Below the pieces are notes generated by a model. It was not told the origin of the DNA, made no database searches, and was given only the letters and a program-made list of their open reading frames with translations. The position numbers were made by a program, and so were the translations under genes. Below, in pieces: positions 24,453 through 35,571 of a stretch of 64,000 nt of DNA. Origin of the DNA: Tetraselmis striata (lineage: Eukaryota > Chlorophyta > Chlorodendrophyceae > Chlorodendrales > Chlorodendraceae); contig VCJN01002569.1 of NCBI GenBank assembly GCA_006384855.1, forward strand, positions 45,689 through 109,688, given 5' to 3'. Position 1 is the stretch's first letter, and each line of letters begins with the position of its first letter.

Positions 24453-24555
24453 ATGCGTCCATGCTGTGGATGGACGCATGCGTCCATGCTGTGGATGGAA
24501 GCATGCGTCCATGCTGTGGATGGACGCATGTGTCCATCCTGTCCTGTCCATCGCA
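24453..24555 (+). repeat. Hairpin repeat array C, 25-bp unit x 4
   Basis: Same unit and orientation as array B, starting at about 24455. A degenerate relative (CCCATCCTATGGTTGG) lies at 24319-24370. Confidence 0.9.
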
Positions 24556-25428
24556 TGCCTACATCCTACTACGGATGATGGGCCCCCGCGTAGTCAGCGT
24601 GGCACATTATCACTATTGTTTGTACTGGTGTTAATGACAAAAGGGCAGAGAGAAATCCACCTATCTACTGCTAAATGCTAAGAGTAGTATTACTAGAAAA
24701 TCAACACATCAAGCCGCCTAGCAGCGGCCCGGTCTTTGTACTGGTATAGCGATTAGTATGCCGGAATACCGTATCGGTACTCGTCTTTTACGGTACTTTC
24801 TACTACTAGTAGTGACTAGTAAAACTTCATTAAATTTAATCATGATGACGGCGCATTGCGGGTTTTTTGCGCTATTTATGTATGCACTTACTCATTTTAC
24901 GGTATGACAAGCATATTGGCGATAGCGTAATTGCACTAAAAAGTAAAAAATAAGCAGAGCGAAACTCGAAATTCGGGCTCTGATGAGCAGCAGGTATTGT
25001 CAGCATGCTGCAAATAATTTCGGTTTCATGTACGGGACCGGGGTACCGTAAATCGTACTGCTTTTTAGGCAAGGTACGGTACCGGTACCATACTTTTGAT
25101 TATTTTGATGCAGTAAAACACTCATCGCTTTCGGCCGGGTTACAAGCTCATGGCCCTTTGAATATACGAGTGCGTGGCTGCAACAAGCCTCCTGTAGTGG
25201 CTTACAGGTAGTTGGCTATTTAGTCCAGAGTAGATCTTATGCTTCTATTCAAAATACGACAAAAAATGCTGAATGTCTTTCGAGAGCAAAACTTGGAATG
25301 CGCTAATCTATGCTTAATACTCATAACAATCAACAATCGATTAACTCGTGCTAAGATCAATGACGGCAAGGGACGGAAATACGAATAATGTTATTTCTCA
25401 ATGTGTCCCTTTCGATAACCATTTTGCT
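24556..25428. other. No gene seen; several GGTACCGGTACC palindromes
   Basis: The tract is AT-rich, and KpnI-type palindromic words GTACCGGTAC recur at 24300, 24430 and 25075. No supported coding frame. Confidence 0.4.
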
Positions 25429-25575
25429 TTATTATTGCAGCCTCCCGTATCGCCAAGGAGCACATACTTGCAAGCACTACAAGCCGATGTTGCCAGATCG
25501 AATCAAGGTAGGGGGAGATACCTCGGTATGTGCAAAAATGGTTGTCGTGAGTAGCAACGCCAACCAACGACCTAG

Positions 25576-25785
25576 GTGTCGATGCCGATACCGGCAATGC
25601 TGGGGGCTATCACGGTGATGATCATGATGCCGTTGTCTACCAGCGGCGAAGAGAAGGAAGATGGGGATGAAGGTGATGACGAGGACGAGGACGAGGAGGA
25701 AGGCGGGCACTCCTCCGAGCCGGCGGATTCAGAGGAGGGTGATGATGCTTCCAGTGATAGTGATGATGATGCGCTGGGTGACTAA
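25576..25785 (+). CDS. Possible C-terminal exon with acidic tail
   Basis: A frame ending at 25785 encodes a strongly acidic run (GDEGDDEDEDEEEGG, then DSDDD). About 70 bp upstream, a segment at 25442-25506 is bounded by a good acceptor (TTATTATTGCAG) and a donor (AAG|GTAGGG), so a spliced gene is possible. No domain was recognised and the 5' part was not found. Confidence 0.25.
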   Translation: MSMPIPAMLGAITVMIMMPLSTSGEEKEDGDEGDDEDEDEEEGGHSSEPADSEEGDDASSDSDDDALGD

Positions 25786-26252
25786 GCCGCTGCCGCAAGC
25801 GGCCCCAGTCATGTGTGCGCGTAGGCACTTGGGCGGCCGCGCCTATTTTCTAATTGAGAGCCGGCCATGAATACATGTGTAACAATGTGTCACCACAATT
25901 GGTTTCGGAGCATCTGCATATTATTCATGTCCTCGCTTCATGCCTTTCGGATGCATGACAAACATGATGGTTTCGAAGCTTGTCTAGGAGACTTTACTCT
26001 TGCATTGCTTGTATTACCATCCATGTGTTGCTGCATGGTAGCTTTGATCATACATGAAAATAGCAATGGCAATGTTATGGTTTCAACCTTTCTATTACAG
26101 ACTTGGTTAGCTATAATTACTGACAGCGCCCACTACGTTACTTGGTAATACAGTACCAAGTTATATCCGTGATCATCATCTGTACCAAGCTAAATCGGTG
26201 ATCATCATATTGCCCCATCCATGAAAGCCCGCCGGGGGCAAGACGTCGGCAC

Positions 26253-26699
26253 TTAGATTATTTTGTGGCGCGTGTCTTGTCCCCTGAAAACAAGGGTTTT
26301 GAGGCCAACATTGCTTAACACCGCAACCATGAAACTTTTGACGAACCTAATATTTATTTTGAACCAATGTTGCAGCCTCACTTCATACTTGTGCTCTGGA
26401 AAAACGGTGAAGACCATGTTGCCAACTGGCTGCAAAAACTCCTCATCTGGAAGTTCAACTCCGATGTATCGTGCTCGCTCAGCACCGAGTATCACTCTAG
26501 CGACAGCGACTCCTGCCGGGACTTCCATCATGGTTCCACCCGCTCCTTCAAAAGACATGACTGCTGCTCGTTGAGGCTCCGCTATGGTGAGTCGAACTCC
26601 GATACGAGACTCATGTTGCAGCCCCTCTGGCCAAAAAGTCTTTGTGTGACCACTTGGTCTGTTGTAGGGGAAGCAACCTCTAGTGCGTCCCATCTGCAT
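26253..26699 (-). CDS. Hypothetical protein, 148 aa
   Basis: An open minus-strand frame with balanced composition, including EVPAGVAVARVILGAERARY and a basic C-terminus. No domain recognised. It follows a second open frame (26728-27165) on the same strand, and the two could be parts of one gene or element. Confidence 0.3.
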   Translation of the reverse strand: MQMGRTRGCFPYNRPSGHTKTFWPEGLQHESRIGVRLTIAEPQRAAVMSFEGAGGTMMEVPAGVAVARVILGAERARYIGVELPDEEFLQPVGNMVFTVFPEHKYEVRLQHWFKINIRFVKSFMVAVLSNVGLKTLVFRGQDTRHKII

Positions 26700-26727
26700 A
26701 GCACCAGATTGTTGATTTAGTTAAATA

Positions 26728-27165
26728 TTATTTTCCCAGTGTGGAGACCAGAGAAAGCACACGCACTACCCCTCCCACTGAGCGCCCAGCCAACGCGAGA
26801 TCGGTGGGTCCGTGGACACGTCGCACCCTACCAGAGACGCAGATGGCGACTACGGGGGCGGGGGTATTCCCCGGACGCAGCGCGACTATATATACTGCGT
26901 CTACTATGGCAAGCGGTGCGCGGCTACCCCAGTAAACCTCAGTCGCGCCGCAGCGAGGGGGGTCGCTACGAGAGTACCTGTAAGATATAGTTACATTCAA
27001 TAATTGTGAAACACCCCCGTTTCGACAGTAACTATATTCAACAAGCATGCCACTGCGTGTTCCCTTCTCTAGAAAGAGTAGATAGGGATTCAGCGACAAT
27101 TCTCTATCATCATTCTCCGTCATTTCTCCACTCAGCCACCACGAGAATGATGTAGCGCCTGACAT
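26728..27165 (-). CDS. Hypothetical protein, 145 aa
   Basis: An open minus-strand frame beginning MSGATSFSWWLSGEM. It lies 29 bp upstream of the 148-aa frame. No domain recognised. Divergently placed to the 27373 plus-strand exon. Confidence 0.3.
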   Translation of the reverse strand: MSGATSFSWWLSGEMTENDDRELSLNPYLLFLEKGTRSGMLVEYSYCRNGGVSQLLNVTISYRYSRSDPPRCGATEVYWGSRAPLAIVDAVYIVALRPGNTPAPVVAICVSGRVRRVHGPTDLALAGRSVGGVVRVLSLVSTLGK

Positions 27166-27372
27166 ATTCTATCGCGAAGGCCTTTGCAGTGGAAGAGGTC
27201 TACACTGTCTACACTGTCACCCCGCTGTCTACACTGTCACCGGCAGCGCGTTATACAGCGCTTCGCATCGCAACACAACTACCACACTGCACACGCCAGC
27301 CCGCCCGCTGTTACTGCCCCTCAGCGCGCGTCTCGTACCTAAGATTATATCCACAGGGAAATATACAGTAAA

Positions 27373-27572
27373 ATGAGCGACAAGTCAGATGCGCCGAGTG
27401 GCGACAAGAGCGGAGTTCCTGCACTGACAGCACCGGACACTTCTCTGCAGCCGACAAACCTACAATTCCTACAGCAGCCTGCCCTTTTTAATACTCTCCA
27501 ACCTCCTCCACCGGGTATGATGTATGTCATAAAGAACTTCGGTCATACATGGCACGTCTCTGTGGTGCACAG
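27373..27572 (+). CDS. Candidate first exon, gene unrecognised
   Basis: The ATG at 27373 has a purine at -3 and opens 66 codons (MSDKSDAPSGDKSGVPALTA at the start). The frame runs to a strong donor, CACAG|GTAAGC at 27572/27573. Downstream exons could not be placed. A minus-strand frame (27527-27829) overlaps the end and also looks protein-like, so the sense strand is not certain. Upstream are imperfect repeats of TCTACACTG (27198-27240). Confidence 0.35.
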
Positions 27573-27908
27573 GTAAGCGCGCAACGGCTGAGGAACGGCT
27601 TGCCGTTGTTCCAGGCCAGCGCGGCAACCACCTCCCGACGGGTCGTATCCTGAACGAGCAGGTACGGCTCGGCCTGCACGTTCTCCAGGCCAGCGAGCCA
27701 GAACCCTCGGGTCAGACAAGTCCCGGAACAGACAGAGCACAGGAAACTGTCGCCGATCTCCTTGCCGCACGCTCGCGGCAAGCGAGTGGAGCTGCCGCCT
27801 CCGGGGCGGGGAAACCCACGCCATTCCATACCATACTCATACCATTCTTACCGTTCAGCGTTGCACACTGCAATGGTCCCACACAGCAGCACAGATCCCA
27901 GTTTGCTG

Positions 27909-27959
27909 GGCACAAATGGGCGCCCCACACAGCCCATTTGTGGGGCGCCCATTTGTGCC
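27909..27959. repeat. Perfect 21-bp inverted repeat with 9-nt loop
   Basis: The arms 27909-27929 and 27939-27959 are exactly complementary (core CACAAATGGGCGCCCCACA). The loop is CAGCCCATT. A transcript of either strand would form a very stable hairpin. Confidence 0.95.
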
Positions 27960-28112
27960 GTAATTCGCCCGCGCGCTATAGCCGCCAGCGAGTCAGTCAG
28001 CAGCAGGCAGACCACTCCAGCGCTTCCCCCGCGCATCACCCCCCTGCCCCATACACCCTGCATGGCGCGCCCTCACGGCATCAAGGGATCCATCCGTGGA
28101 CGGGTAGGAGTA

Positions 28113-28138
28113 CCTCGTCCGGCGCGCGCCGGACGAGG
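28113..28138. repeat. Perfect 26-bp palindrome
   Basis: CCTCGTCCGGCGC is followed directly by its reverse complement with no loop. It lies 154 bp from the 21-bp hairpin. Confidence 0.95.
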
Positions 28139-28452
28139 CCGCGGCGGACGTGCATAGGAACGATCTGGGCATACAAGGTTCTGGCCTTGGTCCGGGGGTT
28201 ACTTTACTTTAATAGATCGCGGCGTGCGGGACTCGCGTGCTGTGTGGGGCCGCGATCCAGCGTGCAGCGTCGCAACAGATCTGCGAGGCAGCCATTGCAC
28301 GGACGCAGCACGCGAAACATTCGCAACCATGAGTACAGTCGCAGTCCCACAAGTCGCACACATCCGAACAACTACTCATTTTAACGGTGGGCAACGCGCG
28401 TGGTTGAGTATGTAATACCCACTGGTGTAGCTGAATCCCCGTCTCAAGCGAA

Positions 28453-29282
28453 TTACCGTTGCTCAAGTGAATGGTGCCGTTCGAACTCGTCGACTATCCG
28501 GTTGATGTCCTCACAGTCCGGACCGCCGAAGCAGCACCCCCACCGAATGTTCTGCATGTGCTGGATGGGATCGTAGTTCTCCGGAAAGCCCACCCGCCGC
28601 AACTCCCTAACCTCTTGGTTGCGGGGATCACGGTCTGTCGAGTACGCCCGCATGCACCTCACGATGTCGTGGTAGTTGCCCTCGCATACGGCGTTTCCCG
28701 AAAAGCAAATCCTGAGCCCGTCCAAGATGAGACCATACCGCAGAGACATTTGTATGGAGAACAAGAAAACAAATCCCGTCCACGGACGCGTGATTGGAAA
28801 GCTGGCCACCTTGCTGCACCCCGGGAATCCAGGTGAGGTGTTTTTTACAGCTGATCACTCACATCAACAATGCATTTAAGGGGCACCAAGATCTCTTCTT
28901 CCCCGGCGCGGCGCTTGTCGTCATCGTACACCATGCGAATTACTTTGCCGGCGACGGTAACTTTTGCAATAGTATCAGCTAGTGGGTTAGGTGGGCTCCG
29001 AAGCAACATTTGAGCTGCTGGTAGTGTCAAGCAACAAGAAACAAAACGCCAGGTGTTGGCGTATTCCGTGTGGGCCCAGATGATGTCACAGTCTTTGCTA
29101 CAGACTCGGTAGACAACATCTCCTTTGCGATCTTCGCCTGCGCCATCCCTAAACGCCCTCTCTAGCGGTGTCCTCTGTTTGGGCGCTGCATGTATTGTTG
29201 TATCCCGAAAAGCGATCAAGTCTTCGACAAGCTCAGGTGACATCACCCGCGGCGTGGGCGACAGGTCGCTGTCGTCGTCCAT
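28453..29282 (-). CDS. Hypothetical protein, 258 aa, two exons
   Basis: Exon 1 is 29282-28863, starting MDDDSDLSPTPRVMSPELVE with a favourable GCGATGG context. The intron is 28862-28810 (53 nt, GTGAGT donor and AAG acceptor). Exon 2 is 28809-28453. The reading phase is kept across the join. The protein has a short acidic N-terminus, a mixed central part and a C-terminal region with WGCCFGGPDC and a charged end. Cysteines are scattered (CSKDC, CC) but show no named zinc motif. No family was recognised. Intact frames on both sides of a consensus intron make a real gene likely. Confidence 0.55.
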
Positions 29283-30317
29283 CGCTCACCTGTTGACGCG
29301 AGGGCACAGTGATTGAAAACTCAAAAATAAGGCACACTCGAGCGCGGGGGAGGTGTGGTTGGCCGCCGTGGAGGTGTGTCAGGCTACGGGATCTGCGACT
29401 ATTCGCAACAGGCAGCGACTACGGAGGCGCCCCGCCCCCGTCTGCCAGTAGCCGCACCGGAGAGTACTGCAGGCGACCACGGGAGCGATCCGTAACCCGC
29501 AGCACGCGAAGGCGACTAATCCGTACGACTAGTCGCGCGGTGGAAATACAGTGCACAACACCCGTAAAGTACTGATGAGGACGCGGGACCCGCTAGGGCA
29601 GAAAATGAGTAACGGTCAGGGTGGCAAGGGCTTAAGCGAGGTTTTAGGTGGTTAAAATCCCTGTCCACGTCATTTCCCGGTCCTACCGGGTACCCGTCGC
29701 AGCAAGACAAGGCGGTCTACAGCAAGGCGGTACAGTGGATCCGGTCTTGGCGGCTGCCATGAATGGATTGCATCCTCGTACGCGAGCTCATCGTATTCCG
29801 CGGACGATAAATATATCAGGCGCGGAGGGCTATACTTATCCCGTAGCCCTTTCCGCGAAACACTGTAGTCGCTATATAGAAGCATTAACAGCGACGAACT
29901 GATGTATCATCGTCGATGGTTCAGGCGCCGTGCTGCAAGTACAGGGTTTTACTTGCAGTACACGTACAGGTAGGTAGCGAGCGCATCCAGCAGCAGCAGC
30001 AGGGTAGTAATATGGACTAGACGCAACATTCAAGAAATCCACACAGAAATCCACACAGAAATCCAGAAGGAAATCCAGCAGGGTAGTAATCCTTCCTACA
30101 GGTATGAGATAAGGATTACCGGCGGCGCTATAAAATGCCGTATCGCCAGCGGCGAAATAGAAATGTCTCTACTGCTCTGAAGCTCTGCCGTTTCACATTT
30201 TTGTTGCGGCCGCCTCGACAGCATCGAGAAACTGATAACGACACGCACTCGTGTGCTGGGAAACAACTTCGCAGCAGACCATAGTGACTACCAGTAGTTG
30301 CAACTCGTATCCGCGGA
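29283..30317. other. Intergenic region; short tandem repeats at 30027-30080
   Basis: Holds a possible divergent promoter region between the 258-aa gene and the 762-aa gene. AAATCCACACAG repeats three times, with diverged forms, near 30036-30080. CAGCAG runs lie at 29990-30003. No gene seen. Confidence 0.45.
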
Positions 30318-31277
30318 ATGATGGTGGGGACAGCAAGTCCCAACAGTCGGAGCGCCGCACATTTACAAGCCAGGGCGGTGGCTCTGCTCAAGCAGCAGGC
30401 GCAGCTGCGAACAGCGCGCTCGATAGGTGCCACGGCAGCCGAGTATCCAGAGCGTACCAAGCGTCCGACCACACGCCCCCATCGAGAACAGCCATCTTCA
30501 ACGGACAATGCACCCCACGCGACGCTGGCCTCATTACAGTGCCTAGCTTACCGTGAGGACGCTTCCGAGATGGACCGCTTTCAGTTGCGACAGGAGACGC
30601 TGGCCGTTCAACTAGGCGAGGACTCCTGGGATACACGGACTCCCGGAAGCCGGTCGTATGTGGGGCCACTCAAGTTACGCAAACTTCTCAAGCACAAGCA
30701 GCGCCACCCCGAGCCGACGGGCGCGACCGCCGATCGTGTGCAATCGATGAAATATGCGCGCGAGGCCGAAGACGACACCAAGGCAGCGTTCCAGCTACGT
30801 GATCGCCCTAACGGGCCAAGAAAGCTTGGCAGTGAAGGCAGCAGCGAGGCCGAGGAAATAGCCGCCCAAGAAGTGGTCGCTCCCGGGGCTCCTCGCGAAC
30901 TCGACACACAGCGTCGAAACGGCTCCAGTGGGTCTGGCTCCGACGAAGCCGCTGACAATAGCGGTAGCCGGAGCGGTGGCAGTGGCGAAGGGAGCGGCAG
31001 CGGCACGGGAAGCGGGAGTGGCCAGGTCAGGATTCTTCCCTGTGCCCCAAAGAGCTGTCTCAGCGGAAGCACCCGGTATGCGCAAACTTTCGGCGGGTCG
31101 GGTCAGACGTCCTGGCTGGCCGATACAGCCGGTGGAACACGCAGCAGCAAGTTTCAAGGCTCGGCAGCGGGCACTGAGGAGTCGCCGCGCTCTGAGACGG
31201 GTGACACGAAATCTGCCACCCCGGTTCTGGACCTCACGAGGCGCAGCCGTCCGCTAATCTCAGGTGCGCCTCGTTCT

Positions 31278-31312
<35 letters not shown>

Positions 31313-33360
31313 CCCCCGCCCCCCGCTTCTCTTCCCAATCACCTCTCGACACCCTGCCCCCCCCCCCCCCCCCCCCCCCCCCAGCCCTGTCGCCGTGCCC
31401 GTAATTTTCGCCAAACTTCACGAAGGCGCCGGCTCTCTCGGCCACGGAACGTGTCACGGCGCTGTGGCTGCCCGTGACACTCGTCAACTGCGTATATCAC
31501 TCTTCGCCCTGCTGCGGCGCGGATGCTTCGACATGCTGAGTGCTGTCCCAGGGCACCCTCACAATCACGGCCAATTCATACGCGATTGGAGGAGGCGCTA
31601 TCTATGGGGGTCAGGCCAACTCACGAATGCCAATGACTGACATTTGCCCGACCGCGCCTTTCTCGCCTCAATTCAGGCGCGTACTCGGACGGGGAACTGA
31701 GGCGGGTCGGTCCACTTGCGCTCAAGAAGCGTCTAAGACAAAATGGCAGCTTGCAAAGCGCGGGTGGCGCTTCAAGCACCATCGGCGACGGCGGTAGTAA
31801 TTCTGCTGGGGTGCGGCAAATCGACGGCGTCCCTTCCAACCTCGACAATCCTAGCGCCGGGACGCCCCACCGCCTGGTGTCTGCCAGTCCGCTTGCTGGC
31901 AAGCGCTGCCGCAGAGGAGAAGCAGACGACATCTGTGTGGAAGGTAATCCAGAATTCGGTGTCTGTGCAAGCTCCGGTCTCAATGCAGTATCAGGATCCG
32001 TTGGCAACATCACAGTCTCCATGCTGGCTGGGTTAATTTGTTGCTAAACTATTCTGCTGGTTATCTTTGTATTTTTCAGATCATGATGGCCGTCGCAACA
32101 AGAGACACGTAACTCTACCAACTGCAAGCCAGAAGGCGCCTTTCAACTCGTGCCAAAACCTGCAGCGATTCAAGAAGTGCCCAGAGTGTGGCCATATATA
32201 CGGCAACAAGATGGGGGGTCGCGATGGCGGTAGCCAGTGCAAGACTGTGCAGCCTGTCATTGGTCCTGATGGCAAGCCACTGCTCTCTGAAGACGGCAGG
32301 CCAGTCGTGCAGCGCTGCTCATACATCTTCGTAAGCAACGCAAAGCGAAAGTCAATCAGGAAATGTATTGCTGCGGAAGCAGGCGCAGCTTTGCAGCCCC
32401 TGGACTCCTCGGCAGAAGCCCCTGTGCAACCATCTGAGGCAGGCACAATCGCGCAGCATGTGGAAGAGGGACTGCAGCCATTGAGTACTCTGGAGGACAA
32501 CTTTCGTGATATCATGTCGCGTGTGAAGGAGGACGTCGAAAGGCAGGGCGCGTCCTTCTACTCAGCGCTGGCAGCGTCGACCTCCACCATGTGTGCCGAG
32601 AGCACAGATGCGCGGACATTTTACCCTGGCTGGAATCCAAGCTTTGGCTCACCCTCGAGCTTGGTTCTGTTGCAACATTTTTCAGGTGAATACCGCTGTT
32701 AGTTTATTCGCAGATTTTACCCGTATACTGCATGCTTCCTGCAGAGGCTGACGCGCTTGCTCGTTCTCGTCAGGTCCAGCGGCATGGAGTATGTACGGAC
32801 GGCGTGCAAACGAGAGGGCTGCATCTCCACCTGTGAGGCTCTCACTGGCGGAAGCATACGCCGAGCTTTGTCGGGCGCACGAGCAGGTACTACCCGAGCC
32901 TCCACCTTGCCTGCGCTGACACTTTGCAGAATTCCATATTCGTAGGGCCATGTGATATGTGCCCTGTAGCGTATTCTGTTCTTACTCTATTGTTTTTTCC
33001 CAGGCTGAGCGCAATCGTTCCAGTGCTGGATTGTCACTACCGACGGCCCCGCCATCATTTACATGCGAAGAAGCATGGGGATCTTTCATCGACGACGTTC
33101 TCAGGAAGAACCAGCTCGGTCCCAGATCATTATCACAGTTTCTCGAGGACATGGACTGCAGCAGGTGTCACGGCAAGTTCGTCGCACATGGTATCGATCT
33201 CCGTGGGCTTCTTAAGCTGGTGTGTGCAGAACGTGCGAACTCTGCAAGGACCCTGTCCTTGATGCTTGGGGTGCCCATTGGAGTAGCATGCAAGATCACT
33301 CAGCAAGTCATGTTGATGATGAACGATGAGCAAGTGATACCAAAAGGGTGTTATTTCTAG
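30318..33360 (+). CDS. Hypothetical multi-exon protein, 762 aa, with Cys-rich segment
   Basis: Five exons join in phase: 30318-31263, 31677-31943, 32080-32685, 32774-32886 and 33004-33360. All introns are GT-AG with good acceptors (TATTTTTCAG before exon 3, TTTTTTCCCAG before exon 5). Exon 1 ends in a Gly/Ser-rich linker. A short motif appears twice, SYVGPLKLRKLLK near residue 112 and RRVGPLALKKRL near residue 325. Exon 3 carries KKCPECGHIYG followed by single Cys residues (QCK, RCSYIF, RKC), which could form a zinc site. Exon 5 has DCSRCHGKF and a basic, Leu-rich part, and ends IPKGCYF. No family was identified. The first intron contains two long poly-C tracts. The start is one of two adjacent ATGs (30318 or 30321). 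Confidence 0.65.
31279..31382 (+). repeat. Two poly-C tracts (33 C and 26 C) near the 5' end of intron 1 of the 762-aa gene
   Basis: 31279-31311 starts at the 16th intron base. 31357-31382 follows after a pyrimidine-rich spacer. Both are C on the sense strand. Confidence 0.95.
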
Positions 33361-35571
33361 CATATAGAAACAAGTGTGTGTTTCTAACCGTAACCTGTTT
33401 GGCATCAATTATGTGTGGAAATAGCGCGCTTGCATATATTCACTGTCAGAATAAGAAGTAGCAAAGTACATACAGCAGATGTGGCGTGTGTGGCGATGTA
33501 GGCTTGCATTGTAATGCAAAAGCTGCAGCGTGTCAAATATGAGCAGGCTGTCCAGATGATTGCTGTCTACGTGCACTTGGGTATGTTGGCATGATTTTAG
33601 CATCGCAGGCAACACCGGCCTGCTACTACGCCGTGGCATCCTGCTAGCAACATCGCATGAATGCCGATTCGCCACGATTTTTTTAACGCGGAAGAATATT
33701 TAGTGCCGGGTTGCTTTGCACCCATTGATAAAGTAGCATACTGCGCCGTGATGAAAGACAGTGAGCAGTGTTTATTTTCCATAATAACCATGCCATACAT
33801 CATCGGCGATATACGTGGACATATTTACAGCCCCCCTCGTAAGTCTTGACCTGTACGTATCTGTCCATATCGCCACGTCAGCACCGGCGGCGCCGACCGC
33901 CGAGTGGTTCAGTGGCGCATTTTATGATATATTAATTTACTTCGAACATTCATCAATAACAGCTTGAGATGTGATAGGTGGCGGAGTGGGGGGGGGGGCT
34001 GCCTGTTACTCTCGTGATTCCGTTCTGCGCAGGTTCGAAGCCTGCCGGGCCCCTCGGTGGAAATGAAAGCGAGGGGGGTGGGGGGTCGAGCAAATATTTT
34101 TAGGTTCTCCTATAAACCCTAGTACAGTGGCTTACCGCGCGACCCGCATCCCGATAAAAAGGCGATGTACTCGCCCAGCGCGGGCGGATTTCCCCCGCTT
34201 AGGGGCCCGCTAGGCGCAGCCCAATGGCAGAATATGGGAGCGTATTGATGGCCAGCCCTACCACATACCCTGGACGATGCCCTAGCAGGTGACCATATGG
34301 ACCCACCCGCTGACTCGGGGGCTGCACCCCTGCGCAGTGTGGGCTGAAGCCCGGCTCTACCAAGGGCGCATTGAACGCGGACAGCATCTGTAGGTGGACT
34401 GGTTTTGGAGCAACTAAGCCTTAATCGCAGTATTGGCCGTTTTGCGGGAACTGCTCACTTGCTTGCATGCCGACGGTGGGGAGAGCGCGCCTTTGTGAAT
34501 GTGCTCTACGATGGTAGAGCGAACTCTTGGCGTGCATCCGTACAGATAGAACGCATATACGTGCGATATAAAAATTCGTGCCCTCGTGACATTGGGTTAT
34601 CAAATTCATTACTAACCCTGAACAATGACACGCACGCGTATGGCCTTTACAGCGAGAGCACAACACAGGCCACTTAGGGCTGCCCCCACGCATGATGTCA
34701 TGTTCACGTATGGCACATGGAAGGGCGTGGCTGAAATCGAAGGTGAGGGCTCATAATGGGAATATCTACAATTGATGCTTGACAAAGGGGGCAAGACTTT
34801 TGTGGACATATGTGTACATGATACACTCTCGCAGTGTGTCATCCACGGATCTTCCGCGCTTTTGATAGAGCGGGGCTATCAACAGCTAATCCTTACCTCC
34901 TTGCAGTAAATTGCGGACTCCACGGATGGATTCCCAGTGTGGGTCGGTTCGCGGATGACGCAGTACAAACGATCTGATATGATCGACTAACGGTGTCATA
35001 TCACACCGTGGCCAACTAGCAGTGCTGACCACTAGACAAACCTTTCAGGAGGATGGATTGTGAGGATATATCCTCCCGATATATATATCCTCCGCGCTTT
35101 TGATTGAGCGCGGCTATCAAATGCGACCTTCTTGCATGATGTAACGACGAGTACCCGTACTCATCGGCACTTATCCGGGTGCGCGTACATGACGAAGTCA
35201 TTGCGAATCCTTGTATTGTAGCACTCTTTGCTGTAGAAGTAACAGCTGTGGCACAATAAACAGATGGGGCCTTATGGCATGGTGCGCAGCGATACTGTCG
35301 TGGGCAATCGATTCAAGCTTTGTAATGAGTACGTTAATTGGCCAAGAGTAAGCTCTAAATGTCCGGACGGGCTAACTTTTACATGATCGCCTTTTCGGCG
35401 CTATTTGCGCAGCGCTAGAGCCGGTGTTCCGGATCTCCGGGATAATACTATCCCGTGCTACCCCGCACTAATATGTATACATGATATAATCCGCCCCTGT
35501 GTGCTAATGCGTTTTCCCGCGGGGAGCTGGTACAGCTACAGGGCCAGGAAGCCGCAATGCTCGATGCCGTC
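33361..35571. other. Intergenic region with short repeats; no gene seen
   Basis: Contains a tRNA-like relic (33966-34055) and two related 30-bp words, CCGCGCTTTTGATAGAGCGG near 34851 and CCGCGCTTTTGATTGAGCGC near 35092, each ending in GGCTATCAA with a short inverted repeat TTGATAG/CTATCAA. No reading frame was supported. Confidence 0.45.
33966..34055 (+). pseudogene. tRNA-like relic (Ser/Leu-type)
   Basis: GGCGGAGTGG resembles a D-arm (A box). GCAGGTTCGAAGCCTGC forms a perfect T-arm with 5-bp stem. However, a G run fills the D-loop and the acceptor ends (TAGGTGG-side and CGGGCCC) do not pair. It is a pseudo-tRNA or the head of another SINE. Confidence 0.4.

Noticed and set aside
22086-24555. 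CRISPR array
   Set aside because: Units are directly adjacent with no unique spacers, the genome is eukaryotic, and no cas genes are present.
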